64,000 bases of DNA from Roseiarcus sp963823165 (GTDB lineage: Bacteria > Pseudomonadota > Alphaproteobacteria > Rhizobiales > Beijerinckiaceae): NCBI GenBank assembly GCA_963823165.1, contig CAWGKV010000002.1, positions 124,001-188,000 on the forward strand. The letters run 5' to 3'. Both the position numbers and the translations under genes were made by a program. How positions within the stretch are numbered: the first letter of the stretch is position 1; each line of letters starts with the position of its first letter. The notes beneath the pieces were generated by a model. The model was not told the DNA's origin. It saw nothing but the letters and a program-made list of their open reading frames with translations, and ran no database searches. Below are positions 38,931-46,946 of this stretch, in pieces.

Positions 38931-40157
38931 TCACTGGCACACCGCGTAATCGACATACTTCGGCTCAGCTTGCCAAATGACGAGGTTTCCCGCCGGGAGC
39001 GCCGTGAAACCGGCCCCGAGAGCCGTCTGCAGCGTCCAACTCACCCCGTTGTCCTTGCTGAGCGAGGTGTAGGCAGTGGTCGTGTCCGACCAGGCGAGAC
39101 GCACATAGCCCTGGTAGGCGTAGACCTGCGGCAGGTGAATCTCCGGGCCGAGGTCGGCGGACGTCAGGCCGGTCGGCGCGCCGATCTGCACCGATGCACC
39201 CCAGGTGACACCGTCGTCGGGCGAGGAGGAAAAGAAAACGCCCTGCTGCTGGCCGCTCTGCACCTGCAGCCACGTCAGGTAGACGTCGCCGCTGTCGACC
39301 TCGACGTTGGGCTGGCGCGCCGGCGAGGCGATCATAACCGGCGCCGACGACCAATTCCACGCGTCCGGCGCCCGCCGATACCAAGCCGCGTTGGGAGTAT
39401 CGGTGCGGTAGACAAGGTGTCCGACGCCGCCGGCGTCGACTACGAGTTTCGGTCCTCGGGGGTTGACTGCGGCCACCGGCACAGTCTCGACTGCCCAGTT
39501 AGCCCCGGCATCCAGGGTGCGCGCTTCGTAGACCACGAACGGCGCAGTGGTGTTGTTCCAGACGAGATAGGCTTTGGAGCCGATCGCGGCTATCGCCGCG
39601 AGGTTGCTGTCGGCTATGGTCGGATTGAACTCGGCGTATTTGCCGAAGGTCTGGCCGCCGTCGGTGCTCGTCCTGACCACCCAGTTTACGATGCCGTTTC
39701 TTGTGACGTCGACGAGCAGCCAGGCAACGTAGACGTTGCCGCCGGCGCTAGCCACGAGCGCCCGTCCGGCGCTCCCAAGAGCATTGCCGAGATAGACAGG
39801 CTTCGTCCATGTCTGGCCATAGTTGGCGCTCCTCGCGAACCACACGGTCGCGACGCTGCCCACTGTCTGAAGATAGACCAAGTAGACGTCGGCGCCGTCT
39901 TTCGCGAGCCGCGTGTCGGAGGTGAAACCTTTCGGCGCGCCGCTTGAGACCGTCGCTAGGATCTGGTTCCTTTGGCCGATCGTGACAGTCGGCGCGCCGC
40001 CGTCGCCGGCCGCCCACAACGCATAAGGACCGTCAATGACCGGATCGCCGGACATCGGCGGCACATTGTGACTCGGGTCGAGCTGCCAAAACGGGCAGCT
40101 CTCATGGGTCGCGAGCGTGGTGCTCCCCAGCAGGAGGGCAATGGTCAGATGCATCAT
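38931..40157 (-). CDS. exported Asp-box (sialidase-like beta-propeller) protein
   Basis: A 408-residue protein with a short N-terminal hydrophobic stretch (MMHLTIALLLGSTTLATH) that can serve as a signal peptide, then Asp-box repeats of the S-x-D-x-G-x-T-W type: SANYGQTWT, STDGGQTFG, SPDDGVTWG and SKDNGVSWT. This pattern belongs to six-bladed sialidase or BNR propellers. No sialidase catalytic Arg triad or Tyr-Glu pair could be confirmed, so it may be a binding protein rather than an enzyme. The start used has a GAGGA site nine bases upstream. It is in the same direction as the unknown exported protein downstream. Confidence 0.7.
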   Translation of the reverse strand: MMHLTIALLLGSTTLATHESCPFWQLDPSHNVPPMSGDPVIDGPYALWAAGDGGAPTVTIGQRNQILATVSSGAPKGFTSDTRLAKDGADVYLVYLQTVGSVATVWFARSANYGQTWTKPVYLGNALGSAGRALVASAGGNVYVAWLLVDVTRNGIVNWVVRTSTDGGQTFGKYAEFNPTIADSNLAAIAAIGSKAYLVWNNTTAPFVVYEARTLDAGANWAVETVPVAAVNPRGPKLVVDAGGVGHLVYRTDTPNAAWYRRAPDAWNWSSAPVMIASPARQPNVEVDSGDVYLTWLQVQSGQQQGVFFSSSPDDGVTWGASVQIGAPTGLTSADLGPEIHLPQVYAYQGYVRLAWSDTTTAYTSLSKDNGVSWTLQTALGAGFTALPAGNLVIWQAEPKYVDYAVCQ

Positions 40158-40249
40158 GCGACGATCCTCGGTCTCGGTTATTGCTTCGTGGAGCTCTGTT
40201 GGCTTGTCCTCGTCGAATGCCATACTGCGCGGGGCCGCGGCGGCAGGTC

Positions 40250-40286
40250 TAATCCGATTTAACGCCATTAATCCGAGTTAACACCA
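40250..40286. repeat. imperfect 18-bp direct repeat, 19-bp period, upstream of Asp-box gene
   Basis: TAATCCGATTTAACGCCA is followed 19 bases later by TAATCCGAGTTAACACCA, matching at 16 of 18 positions. It lies about 90 bases upstream of the Asp-box gene start. The spacing of about two helical turns would suit a dimeric regulator, but no factor can be named. Confidence 0.55.
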
Positions 40287-40429
40287 TAAAGAGCGGGCCG
40301 ACAACGGATTGCAGGCGGCTGAAAAAGTCCGGCGTCGCGGTCCCGCGCACCGCTGCCGCGCCGTTGGCGACGCGGAATATCTCGCAGTAGCCGCTGTTGT
40401 CGCGGCAGGCTCGCTGTAGCCGCTGCCCC

Positions 40430-41683
40430 TTAAGCGGCCTCGTCGCCAAGCTGGTCGAGTGAGCTCAACCGGTTAATCGTAATCCGGTGCAGTTGCATGA
40501 CGCCTTCAATGGCGCCGGTCAACAACTGCACTCGGATTTCGACCGGCTTCGAAGGGTCTTCGATCTCAAACCGAATCTGACAGCCGTAGACGCCCGACGG
40601 CGGCAATTGGGCGCGCACGATCGACAAGATCCTGTCCGCGAACACGTCGACGGCAATATGGTTATCAGAATAGCAATCCTGCACTTCCAACGCGATTTCG
40701 GCGCTCCAGGCGCCGGCCGGCAGCGCGAAATAGGGACCGAAATAGACGTGGCGCGCTGGTCCGGTCAAATCGATCGGGCCGATCGTCAGACGGTCCGGAA
40801 ACTCCGGCCGAAGGAGGGCGTAGACCGGCCACTCCAGTGTCTCGAGAGGCCGGCCCTCGGCGATGGCGTCATATCGCGGCGCCAGAAAGTCGATGAGCTC
40901 GTTCTCCAGCGGGCTCCGTTTCTCGAGCGCCGCCCGGCCGTCTTCGGCAGCCTTGGCGAGGGAGACGACCTTGCGGTCGATGTATTCGCCGAGGGCGGCC
41001 TCCCCTTGCCCGTCAAATCCGACGAATTTCAACACGCGCCTCACCGAGTCGTCCTTTATCGGCAGCTGGTAGAAGGCTGCGAGCTTTCCGACGAGGCTCC
41101 CGAGCGTCTCGACCTTCGGGCTTCGGACGAAGAGTGACGACGGCGGCGGCGATACGATTGCCGGTTCGAGGTTGACGAGCGCCATGGTTGCGAAACGCGC
41201 CGCGGCGACGCCGGTGAAACCCCTGGAAACGACGGAAGACAGGGCCACAGCCGTGAAATCGTCGACGCAGACCACGACCGGAGCGTTCAAATGGTAAAGA
41301 GTCGCCATGAGGTCCGGGTTCGGATAATCGGACATCAGAACCACGGGCCGGTCTTTCCGTGTCGAGCTGTCAGGAAATTGCTCGCGCAATTTTTCGATCG
41401 AATTCGCGACAACGACCAGATGGTCGCCGATCGTGATTTGCACAAGCGCGCGCACGATATTCTGAACGGCATAGAGCTTCGGGGACGGGGTCCCAACGAG
41501 GGAAAGGAGGCTCATGGCGGGCCCGGGTGTAACGGAAAGTAGAGCCCCTGTGAAGCCGCTGAAGCGAACGCCGTTAACAAGTCCGCGGGTCTCCGTTGCA
41601 GCGTTTACGATGCGCCACAAATGATGGTCGCCGTGAGCCAGCGGTAAAACGAACCACAGGCAAGACGGTCCGCTTCGCAGCAT
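40430..41683 (-). CDS. unknown protein with C-terminal beta module shared with the FkbM proteins
   Basis: About 417 residues, ending in a roughly 100-residue beta-type domain that begins VYFGPYFALPAGAWSAEIAL. The middle (about residues 100-300) has helical stretches and no family I could recognise. The start is uncertain: the ATG at 41683 gives MLRSGPSCLW and covers the segment RIVNAATETRGLVNGVRF, while an internal ATG at 41515 gives MSLLSLVG. A role in the surface glycan island is inferred from its neighbours and the shared domain only. Confidence 0.55.
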   Translation of the reverse strand: MLRSGPSCLWFVLPLAHGDHHLWRIVNAATETRGLVNGVRFSGFTGALLSVTPGPAMSLLSLVGTPSPKLYAVQNIVRALVQITIGDHLVVVANSIEKLREQFPDSSTRKDRPVVLMSDYPNPDLMATLYHLNAPVVVCVDDFTAVALSSVVSRGFTGVAAARFATMALVNLEPAIVSPPPSSLFVRSPKVETLGSLVGKLAAFYQLPIKDDSVRRVLKFVGFDGQGEAALGEYIDRKVVSLAKAAEDGRAALEKRSPLENELIDFLAPRYDAIAEGRPLETLEWPVYALLRPEFPDRLTIGPIDLTGPARHVYFGPYFALPAGAWSAEIALEVQDCYSDNHIAVDVFADRILSIVRAQLPPSGVYGCQIRFEIEDPSKPVEIRVQLLTGAIEGVMQLHRITINRLSSLDQLGDEAA

Positions 41684-41891
41684 TGGGGGTTCTGGGTTCT
41701 TGAGTTCTGACCCCAGGCGTTTGTGAAGCCCGCGGCCGCAACTTCCGACCCGACACTCCGAGAACGCAGTGCCCGGTCCCATAGAAGCTACTTTGTCCGC
41801 GATGACCGATTGGTCGGGGAGGAGCGCCTCGCGCTGCGGCGAACGCCGGACAGCTCTAGCGCCGGCTCGTCGCTCAGCAGGAGGGAGGAAA

Positions 41892-41969
41892 ATGTTCGAC
41901 CCTCGTGGCTGCTCTCCGTACGCGTGCCGAGGCCTCACCGTGCTTTGCCCGGCCTCACGCGTTTTTTAA
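41892..41969 (+). CDS. possible micro-ORF (25 aa)
   Basis: A very strong Shine-Dalgarno run (AGGAGGGAGG) lies a few bases before ATG; the frame encodes 25 residues containing three Cys (MFDPRGCSPYACRG) and stops with TAA. It is too short to judge by codon use and no family is known, so it could be a leader peptide, a real micro-protein or chance. Confidence 0.3.
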   Translation: MFDPRGCSPYACRGLTVLCPASRVF

Positions 41970-42039
41970 GAAACGGGATGGGTGAGCAGGCGCCATCGCT
42001 GATCGCGTCCTAAGCGGGGCGACGCAGCGCACAGCGAAG

Positions 42040-42063
42040 GCCGGCAACAACTGCCGGCTTTTG
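42040..42063 (+). terminator. intrinsic terminator without an obvious upstream gene
   Basis: A perfect 7-bp stem GCCGGCA/TGCCGGC with a 5-base loop is followed by a T run. Only a micro-ORF precedes it on this strand, and the methyltransferase gene starts about 80 bases later, so it may end a small RNA or insulate the methyltransferase. Confidence 0.7.
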
Positions 42064-42142
42064 TATCCACCCCGGTTGCGATAGACGGAAACGCCCCCAT
42101 CGCAGCGGACGGATTTCCTTCCGCTAGGAACGGATTGCCACT

Positions 42143-43273
42143 GTGGACTTCTTTCGCGGAACTTCAAGAAAACGGCTCGCCGCGCGCTCTCTGCAGGAGC
42201 AGGCCGAAATCGAGCGCCTCGCCGCGGATCTGGCGCGACCTACCAATGAAAGCGACCAGCCCAACAGCCTCGCCACCGCGATAAGCTTGCGCGACATCGC
42301 CAACCTGCGCGCCAATTCGAAGATGTTTGCAGCGTTTATCGCAGAAATGACTTACAACACGCAGGTTTCAGCCATCGCTGTCAATAAGCCAACCCGGATC
42401 GCAGCCAAGGGTCGGGTTTGCAAGCAGAGTGATTTCTCCTCTCCATGGTTCTTGCATTGGACAAACCGTCTGAAGAACGCACCCCGGCTGCACCGAAAGT
42501 TGTGGGAGGACGCCTATGTCGTCCAATGTTTATGGGAGAGGGGCTGCCTCAAGCCCGGCAAGAGGGGCCTGGGATTTGCGGTTGGAATGGAGTCTCTGCC
42601 CTCGCTGTTCACCAGTTGCGGAGCGCAGATTACGGCTACGGACCTCTCCCCGGACGATGAGCGGAGCCGTGGCTGGACGTCGACCGGCCAGCACGCGTCA
42701 AATATCGAGGCCCTCTGGAAACCGCAAATTGTCACTCAGGAGAAGTTTTTCGAAAACTGCTCGTTCGAATTCGTCGACATGACGATGATCCCCTCCAAGT
42801 TCGACGAGAAGTTTGATTTCTGCTGGTCGGTTTGCGCGTTCGAGCACCTGGGCACGTTGCAGAAAGGGTTGGAATTCGTCCTGCAGGCCACCCGGACTTT
42901 GAAGCCGGGCGGCTTCGCAGTGCACACGACCGAGTACAACGTCGCTGACGGCGAGACGATCGATAACTGGCCGACAGTGCTCTACCAGAAGAAGCATTTT
43001 GCGACGCTCAAGACCATGATCGAAGATGCCGGCTGCATACTGGTCGATATCGATTTCGACGTCGGTCATGAGTTGTTCGATTGCTACGTCGACGTGCCGC
43101 CGTTCCCGCATCAGGACGCACGCGGCTTGGCTGTCCCGCAGGCACCGCAGCTTAAGATCAGTGTCGACGGGTTTCCAACGACTTCGATCGCCATCGTCGT
43201 CAAGAAACCGCTCCCGGCGGCCGCGGGGAAGGAAGGCCGCAACCTCAGTTCGGCTCCGTCGCCCAATGCTTGA
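42143..43273 (+). CDS. class I SAM-dependent methyltransferase
   Basis: A 376-residue protein with a GTG start. A short helical, charged N-terminus (about residues 10-35) precedes a SAM-binding fold: motif I variant GFAVGMESLPSLFTSCGAQ near residue 145, ATDLSPDD, and CWSVCAFEHLGTLQKGLEF with the acidic FEH segment typical of this fold. The C-terminus resembles a methyltransferase cap region. The substrate is unknown; the location at the end of the surface island suggests a sugar or lipid target. The last codons overlap the 3' end of the convergent nudC gene by 29 bases. Confidence 0.75.
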   Translation: MDFFRGTSRKRLAARSLQEQAEIERLAADLARPTNESDQPNSLATAISLRDIANLRANSKMFAAFIAEMTYNTQVSAIAVNKPTRIAAKGRVCKQSDFSSPWFLHWTNRLKNAPRLHRKLWEDAYVVQCLWERGCLKPGKRGLGFAVGMESLPSLFTSCGAQITATDLSPDDERSRGWTSTGQHASNIEALWKPQIVTQEKFFENCSFEFVDMTMIPSKFDEKFDFCWSVCAFEHLGTLQKGLEFVLQATRTLKPGGFAVHTTEYNVADGETIDNWPTVLYQKKHFATLKTMIEDAGCILVDIDFDVGHELFDCYVDVPPFPHQDARGLAVPQAPQLKISVDGFPTTSIAIVVKKPLPAAAGKEGRNLSSAPSPNA

Positions 43274-44234
43274 TCAGATGATGGGCGATCGCCATCGGGA
43301 TCGGCGCGGTGAGGTTTTCTGGATGTCGCCGTTCGAGCATCGCCAGCACCTCGGGACGCGAAAACCAGCGCGCGTCCTCGAGCTCCGTCCGGTCGACGGC
43401 AACCGTGCGGCTCAGAGCGTGAGCGAAGCAGCCGATCATCAGCGACGCGGGAAACGGCCAGGGCTGCGAGGCGAAATAGCGCACGTTGCCGCAGGCGACG
43501 CCGGACTCCTCGAGAATCTCCCGCTTGACCGCGGCCTCGATCGTCTCGCCCGGCTCGACGAAGCCGGCGAGCGCCGAATACATGTTCTTCGGGAACCGCG
43601 GCTGGCGGCCGAGCAGGCAATCGTCGCCGTCGATGGCGAGCATGATGACGACCGGGTCGGTGCGGGGAAAATGCTGCATGCCGCAGGTTTTGCACTCGCG
43701 TCGCCAGCCCGCCGCCGAGACCTCGGTCAACTGACCGCAATTCGAGCAGAAGCGCCGGCGTGCGTGCCAAAACATCAGCGCCTTGGCCGAGGCCAGCATG
43801 CTCGCCCGGTCGGGCGGCACGAGGCCGCCGGCCGCGATCGAGCGCAGGTCGGTCGGCTTCAGGTCGTCACGGCCCGGCAGGACGAGGATCCTGCGGTCGA
43901 GAAACCCGTCGCTGGCGTCCGATTCCTCGACCACCGCCTCGTCCGGGAGCAGGGCGGCGAAGACCGGCGACCCGTCGGGCAGAATTCCGAGCAGCGCCTC
44001 GACCCGCGCGCCGCCCAGCGCCCCGATCTCGGCCATGGGCAGGAGCGGGTCGAGTCCCTCGGCGGTCATCGCGAGCACCGGCATGTCGCGCGCGATCAGG
44101 ATCGCGCGCGCGTCAGGACGCGCGCGCAAGGCCGCCAGCGCTTCGGCGCTTTCGCGCCGCTCCGTGGCGCGATCGAGGGGATCGGCGGCGAAGGCCAGGC
44201 CGGCGAGCGCGTCAGGCCCGGGCGACGCGCTCAT
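43245..44234 (-). CDS. nudC: NAD(+)/NADH diphosphatase NudC
   Basis: A 329-residue Nudix hydrolase. It has an N-terminal NUDIX-like domain, a zinc ribbon CSNCGQ...CKTCG near residues 165-185, and the Nudix box GFVEPGETIEAAVKREILEESGV. The SQPWPFP signature follows the box, as in NudC. The enzyme splits NADH and can remove NAD caps from RNA. It overlaps the start of the LprI-like gene on the same strand by four bases, suggesting cotranscription. Confidence 0.95.
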   Translation of the reverse strand: MSASPGPDALAGLAFAADPLDRATERRESAEALAALRARPDARAILIARDMPVLAMTAEGLDPLLPMAEIGALGGARVEALLGILPDGSPVFAALLPDEAVVEESDASDGFLDRRILVLPGRDDLKPTDLRSIAAGGLVPPDRASMLASAKALMFWHARRRFCSNCGQLTEVSAAGWRRECKTCGMQHFPRTDPVVIMLAIDGDDCLLGRQPRFPKNMYSALAGFVEPGETIEAAVKREILEESGVACGNVRYFASQPWPFPASLMIGCFAHALSRTVAVDRTELEDARWFSRPEVLAMLERRHPENLTAPIPMAIAHHLIKHWATEPN

Positions 44235-44656
44235 GGATAGCGCGCCTTGAGGCTCGCCACCCGTTCGGCGTCGTAATCGATGATGCAGCTCAGCCGCGGA
44301 TCGGCGTCCTTAGCCGCCATGCCCGCTTCGAACGGCGCGACGTCCTGGCACTCCGCGTCGCGCCAGGTCGCCCACTGCGCCTGGGCGTCGTTGAGCGAGC
44401 GGCGCCAGCGCGCCTTCTGCGACGACAGGATGCCCTGGCGGGAGTCGATCGACTTTATCGCCGCATCGACCGCGGCGCGCAGCTCCGAATCCGCATGGTC
44501 GGCGCCGGTCCGCAGACATTCGGCGAGGTCGCGCGCCCCGAGTTTCTTGACGTCGCATATCGCCCGCGATGGGCGGGCGGCTGCTTCCGCGAGAGCGGGC
44601 GCCGCAGCGCAACAGGTCGCCAGGGAAAGCGCTGCGGCGAGGAACAAGGGTCGCAT
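44231..44656 (-). CDS. DUF1311 / lysozyme-inhibitor LprI-like exported protein
   Basis: A 141-residue periplasmic protein. The signal peptide covers about residues 1-24 (ALSLATCCAAAPALAEA). The mature region carries the Cys-paired pattern typical of DUF1311: DVKKLGARDLAECLRTG, then AQAQWATWRDAEC, and LSCIIDYDAERVASL near the end. LprI inhibits host lysozyme in mycobacteria; most bacterial homologues are untested. The signal sequence could also be read as a lipoprotein. Confidence 0.8.
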   Translation of the reverse strand: MRPLFLAAALSLATCCAAAPALAEAAARPSRAICDVKKLGARDLAECLRTGADHADSELRAAVDAAIKSIDSRQGILSSQKARWRRSLNDAQAQWATWRDAECQDVAPFEAGMAAKDADPRLSCIIDYDAERVASLKARYP

Positions 44657-44684
44657 CGGGAGGGTCCTTCCCAGGAGGATTGGC

Positions 44685-45878
44685 TCAGGCGCCGGCGTTC
44701 GCCGAGGCGGGTCGGCTCAAGAATTCGCGCATCCGCTCGAGCGCGCGTTCGATGTTTTCGAGCGAATTGGCGTAGGAGAGGCGCAGATAGCCCTCGCCGT
44801 GGACCCCGAAATCGGGGCCGCCAACGGTCGCCACGCCCGCTTCCTCGAGCAGCGCCGAGGCGAGCGGCTTCGCCTTCCAGCCGGTCTTCGATACGTTGGG
44901 AAAGGCGTAGAACGCGCCCTTCGGCGTGACGGCGCTGACCCCCGGCAGGCGGTTCAGCCCCGCAACCACCACCTCGCGCCGCAGGTCGAATTCCTGCCGC
45001 ATCGCGGCGACCGAATCCTGCGGGCCCTTCAGCGCCGCGACGCCGGCGAACTGGGCCGCCGAATTGACGCAGGAATAGGAATTGACCGCGATCTTCCGCG
45101 CAACGTCGCGCCAAATCTTCGGCCATACCGAATAGCCGAGCCGCCAGCCGGTCATGGCGTAGGTCTTCGAAAAGCCGTCGAGCAGAATGAGCCGGTCGCG
45201 GATCTCCGGATAGGCGAGGAGCGAGCGGTGGTCGAGCCCGTCGTAGATGAGCTGCCCGTAGATCTCGTCGGACAGGATCGCCGCGCCGGGAAAGCGCGCG
45301 AGCCCAGCGACGAGCTTGTCGATCTCCTGCGTCGGCGTCACCCCGCCGGTCGGGTTGGCCGGGGAATTGAGGATGACGAGCCTCGTTGCGGGCGTCATCA
45401 GCGCCAGCGTCTCCTCGGCCGAGAAGGCGAAGCCGTTTTCTTCCCGCATCGGCGCCGGGACGGGTTTGGCGCCGGTGAACTCGATCATCGAACGGTAGAT
45501 GGGAAAGCCGGGGTCCGGGTAGACAATGTCGGCTCCCGACTCGCCGAACATCAGGATCGCCATGAACATCGCGACCTTGCCGCCGGGAGTGATGAGCACG
45601 AGATCGGGCGAGACCTCGAGGCCGAGCCTGCGATGCAGGTCCTCCGCCACCGCCTCGCGCAGAGGCGCGATTCCGGTCGCGTCGGTATAGCCGTGCTCCC
45701 CGTCGCGCAGCGCCTTCACCGCCGCCTCGACGATGTGCGGCGGCGTTTTGAAATCCGGCTGGCCGATGCCGAGATTGATCACGTCGCGGCCCTGCCGCTG
45801 CAATTCGGCGGCCTTGGCGAGGACGGCGAAGGCGTTCTCCTCGCCCATGCGCGCGAAGGCGGGATTGAGTAAGGTCAA
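44685..45878 (-). CDS. class I pyridoxal-phosphate aminotransferase
   Basis: A 397-residue fold-type I aminotransferase. The PLP lysine lies in GFSKTYAMTGWRLGYS near residue 235, with the family markers NLGIGQPDFKTP near the N-terminus and LNSPANPTGG near residue 165. Such enzymes move amino groups between amino acids and 2-oxoacids; the exact donor is unclear. The start used is TTG with GGGAG nine bases upstream, giving MTLLNPAFARMGEE, the common start of this family; an in-frame longer form has no ribosome site. It is not closely similar to the second aminotransferase 4 kb downstream. Confidence 0.82.
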   Translation of the reverse strand: MTLLNPAFARMGEENAFAVLAKAAELQRQGRDVINLGIGQPDFKTPPHIVEAAVKALRDGEHGYTDATGIAPLREAVAEDLHRRLGLEVSPDLVLITPGGKVAMFMAILMFGESGADIVYPDPGFPIYRSMIEFTGAKPVPAPMREENGFAFSAEETLALMTPATRLVILNSPANPTGGVTPTQEIDKLVAGLARFPGAAILSDEIYGQLIYDGLDHRSLLAYPEIRDRLILLDGFSKTYAMTGWRLGYSVWPKIWRDVARKIAVNSYSCVNSAAQFAGVAALKGPQDSVAAMRQEFDLRREVVVAGLNRLPGVSAVTPKGAFYAFPNVSKTGWKAKPLASALLEEAGVATVGGPDFGVHGEGYLRLSYANSLENIERALERMREFLSRPASANAGA

Positions 45879-46576
45879 GGCGGCGCTCCCATGGAAGGCG
45901 GCCTTTTTGGCAAAGGCGCGCGGCGGGAGCAAGAGCTTGGACCAGCAAGCCTTCGCGTGACGAGCAGGCCAGAATTCCCTGCCGCAGGGAAATTATCCCT
46001 TTTCGGCCGCTTTTCCTCAAGCGCAGCCCAAAACCTATGATTCGCGGTTGGGTTGCAGGAATTCCCCCGAAAACTGTCCTCTGTCCCTCTGCAACTCGAC
46101 GGACCCGCGCCGTCTCCGCGACGGCCTTTGCGGCTCCCGCGGAGAAGCGGCCACCGCCGCCGGGGACGAACGCTTTCGGCCCAAATTATTCCAAGCGGAA
46201 CCAAGCCGGTCCAAGCCCGACCAAGAAAAAGGACTTGGATTATCTTGGATTCTTTTGGATTCTCTTGGATTCCTTCGTCCAATTCGGGGCTTTTCAAAGG
46301 GTTACGGCCAATTCCAGCCGGGAAAAAATTCTCTTTGCTCCTGCTCCCGCTAACCGGCGGGCGCGCCGACCGGTTGGTTAAAAACTGCGCCCGCCGGAGC
46401 GGCTGGGGCCGACCGGTTCCAACACTGCTTTAAGAACATATGACGTACATCACATGCTTTGTCAAGATATTTCCGCGGTCGGCGGAATTGCCCTTTCACT
46501 GAATTGAGCAGGTGAAAGAATCGCGTCAGGGCGCGCCGATCAACTTGCAAGAGCACATGCCTTCAGCCGGTACGGT
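45879..46576. other. 698-base intergenic region with phased short repeats
   Basis: No convincing gene is seen. The region is less GC-rich, several open frames in it have no ribosome site or coding character, and the middle carries a remarkable array of 5-bp motifs at 10-bp period (listed separately). Confidence 0.6.
46191..46268. repeat. 10-bp-phased array of CCAAG then inverted CTTGG motifs
   Basis: CCAAG occurs at 46191, 46201, 46211 and 46221, each followed by five other bases. The mirror motif then appears at 46234, 46244, 46254 (as TTTGG) and 46264, again at 10-bp steps. A weaker CCAAA lies at 46181. The two blocks are inverted relative to each other. The period equals one DNA turn, so every motif would face the same side of the helix. 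Confidence 0.85.
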
Positions 46577-46768
46577 CTACCCGCCGAGCGCCTCGCGCTC
46601 CTTGAGCAACGCAGCCAACGCTTGCTCCTGTTCCGCAATCCTGTCCGCCATCCGGAACTCATCCCCGGCGCCGGACAAAGCGGCGGCCTGCTCGGTGAGG
46701 TCCCTGATGTTGCCCCGGATCGAGGCGATCCTTCGATCGAGTTCCTCGAGAGTTGTGGCGTCCGCCAT
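46577..46768 (-). CDS. small coiled-coil protein (63 aa)
   Basis: A 63-residue protein predicted as a helical, charged coiled coil (heptad-like LEELDRRIASIRGNIRDLTE, then EQEQALAALLKEREAL). The start ATG has an AGGGAAG site upstream. No function is known. The small size and the short distance to htpG suggest an independent transcript or a small regulator; the pattern is consistent with coding but not diagnostic. Confidence 0.6.
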   Translation of the reverse strand: MADATTLEELDRRIASIRGNIRDLTEQAAALSGAGDEFRMADRIAEQEQALAALLKEREALGG

Positions 46769-46946
46769 GGAGACTTCCCTTTCGCCTTTGGTTCAGTGGC
46801 CGCGGTGGGGGCGGTCCGGCGCCTCGCAATTCGCCGACCACCAACCCGTAGCCGCGGCTTGATAAGCCGGCCGCCGGAGGGGCGCACTTCGAAGGCGCCC
46901 CCACTAACCCGCTCGCGGTCTCACCGAGCGCGCCCGACAAAGCAAC

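Larger units (their letters stand above)
41684..42142. other. 459-base intergenic region with a possible micro-ORF and terminator
   Basis: The region between the divergent unknown gene and the methyltransferase has no long gene. It holds a possible 25-codon ORF with a strong ribosome site and a perfect intrinsic terminator, both on the plus strand, so a small RNA or leader transcript is possible. Confidence 0.45.

Noticed and set aside
40249..40449. 66-codon frame overlapping the end of the 40.4-kb gene
   Set aside because: It has no ribosome site, the overlap is 20 bases, and the composition does not support coding.
46037..46433. Several overlapping open frames near the phased repeats
   Set aside because: None has a credible start or codon pattern, and all three frames are open by composition.
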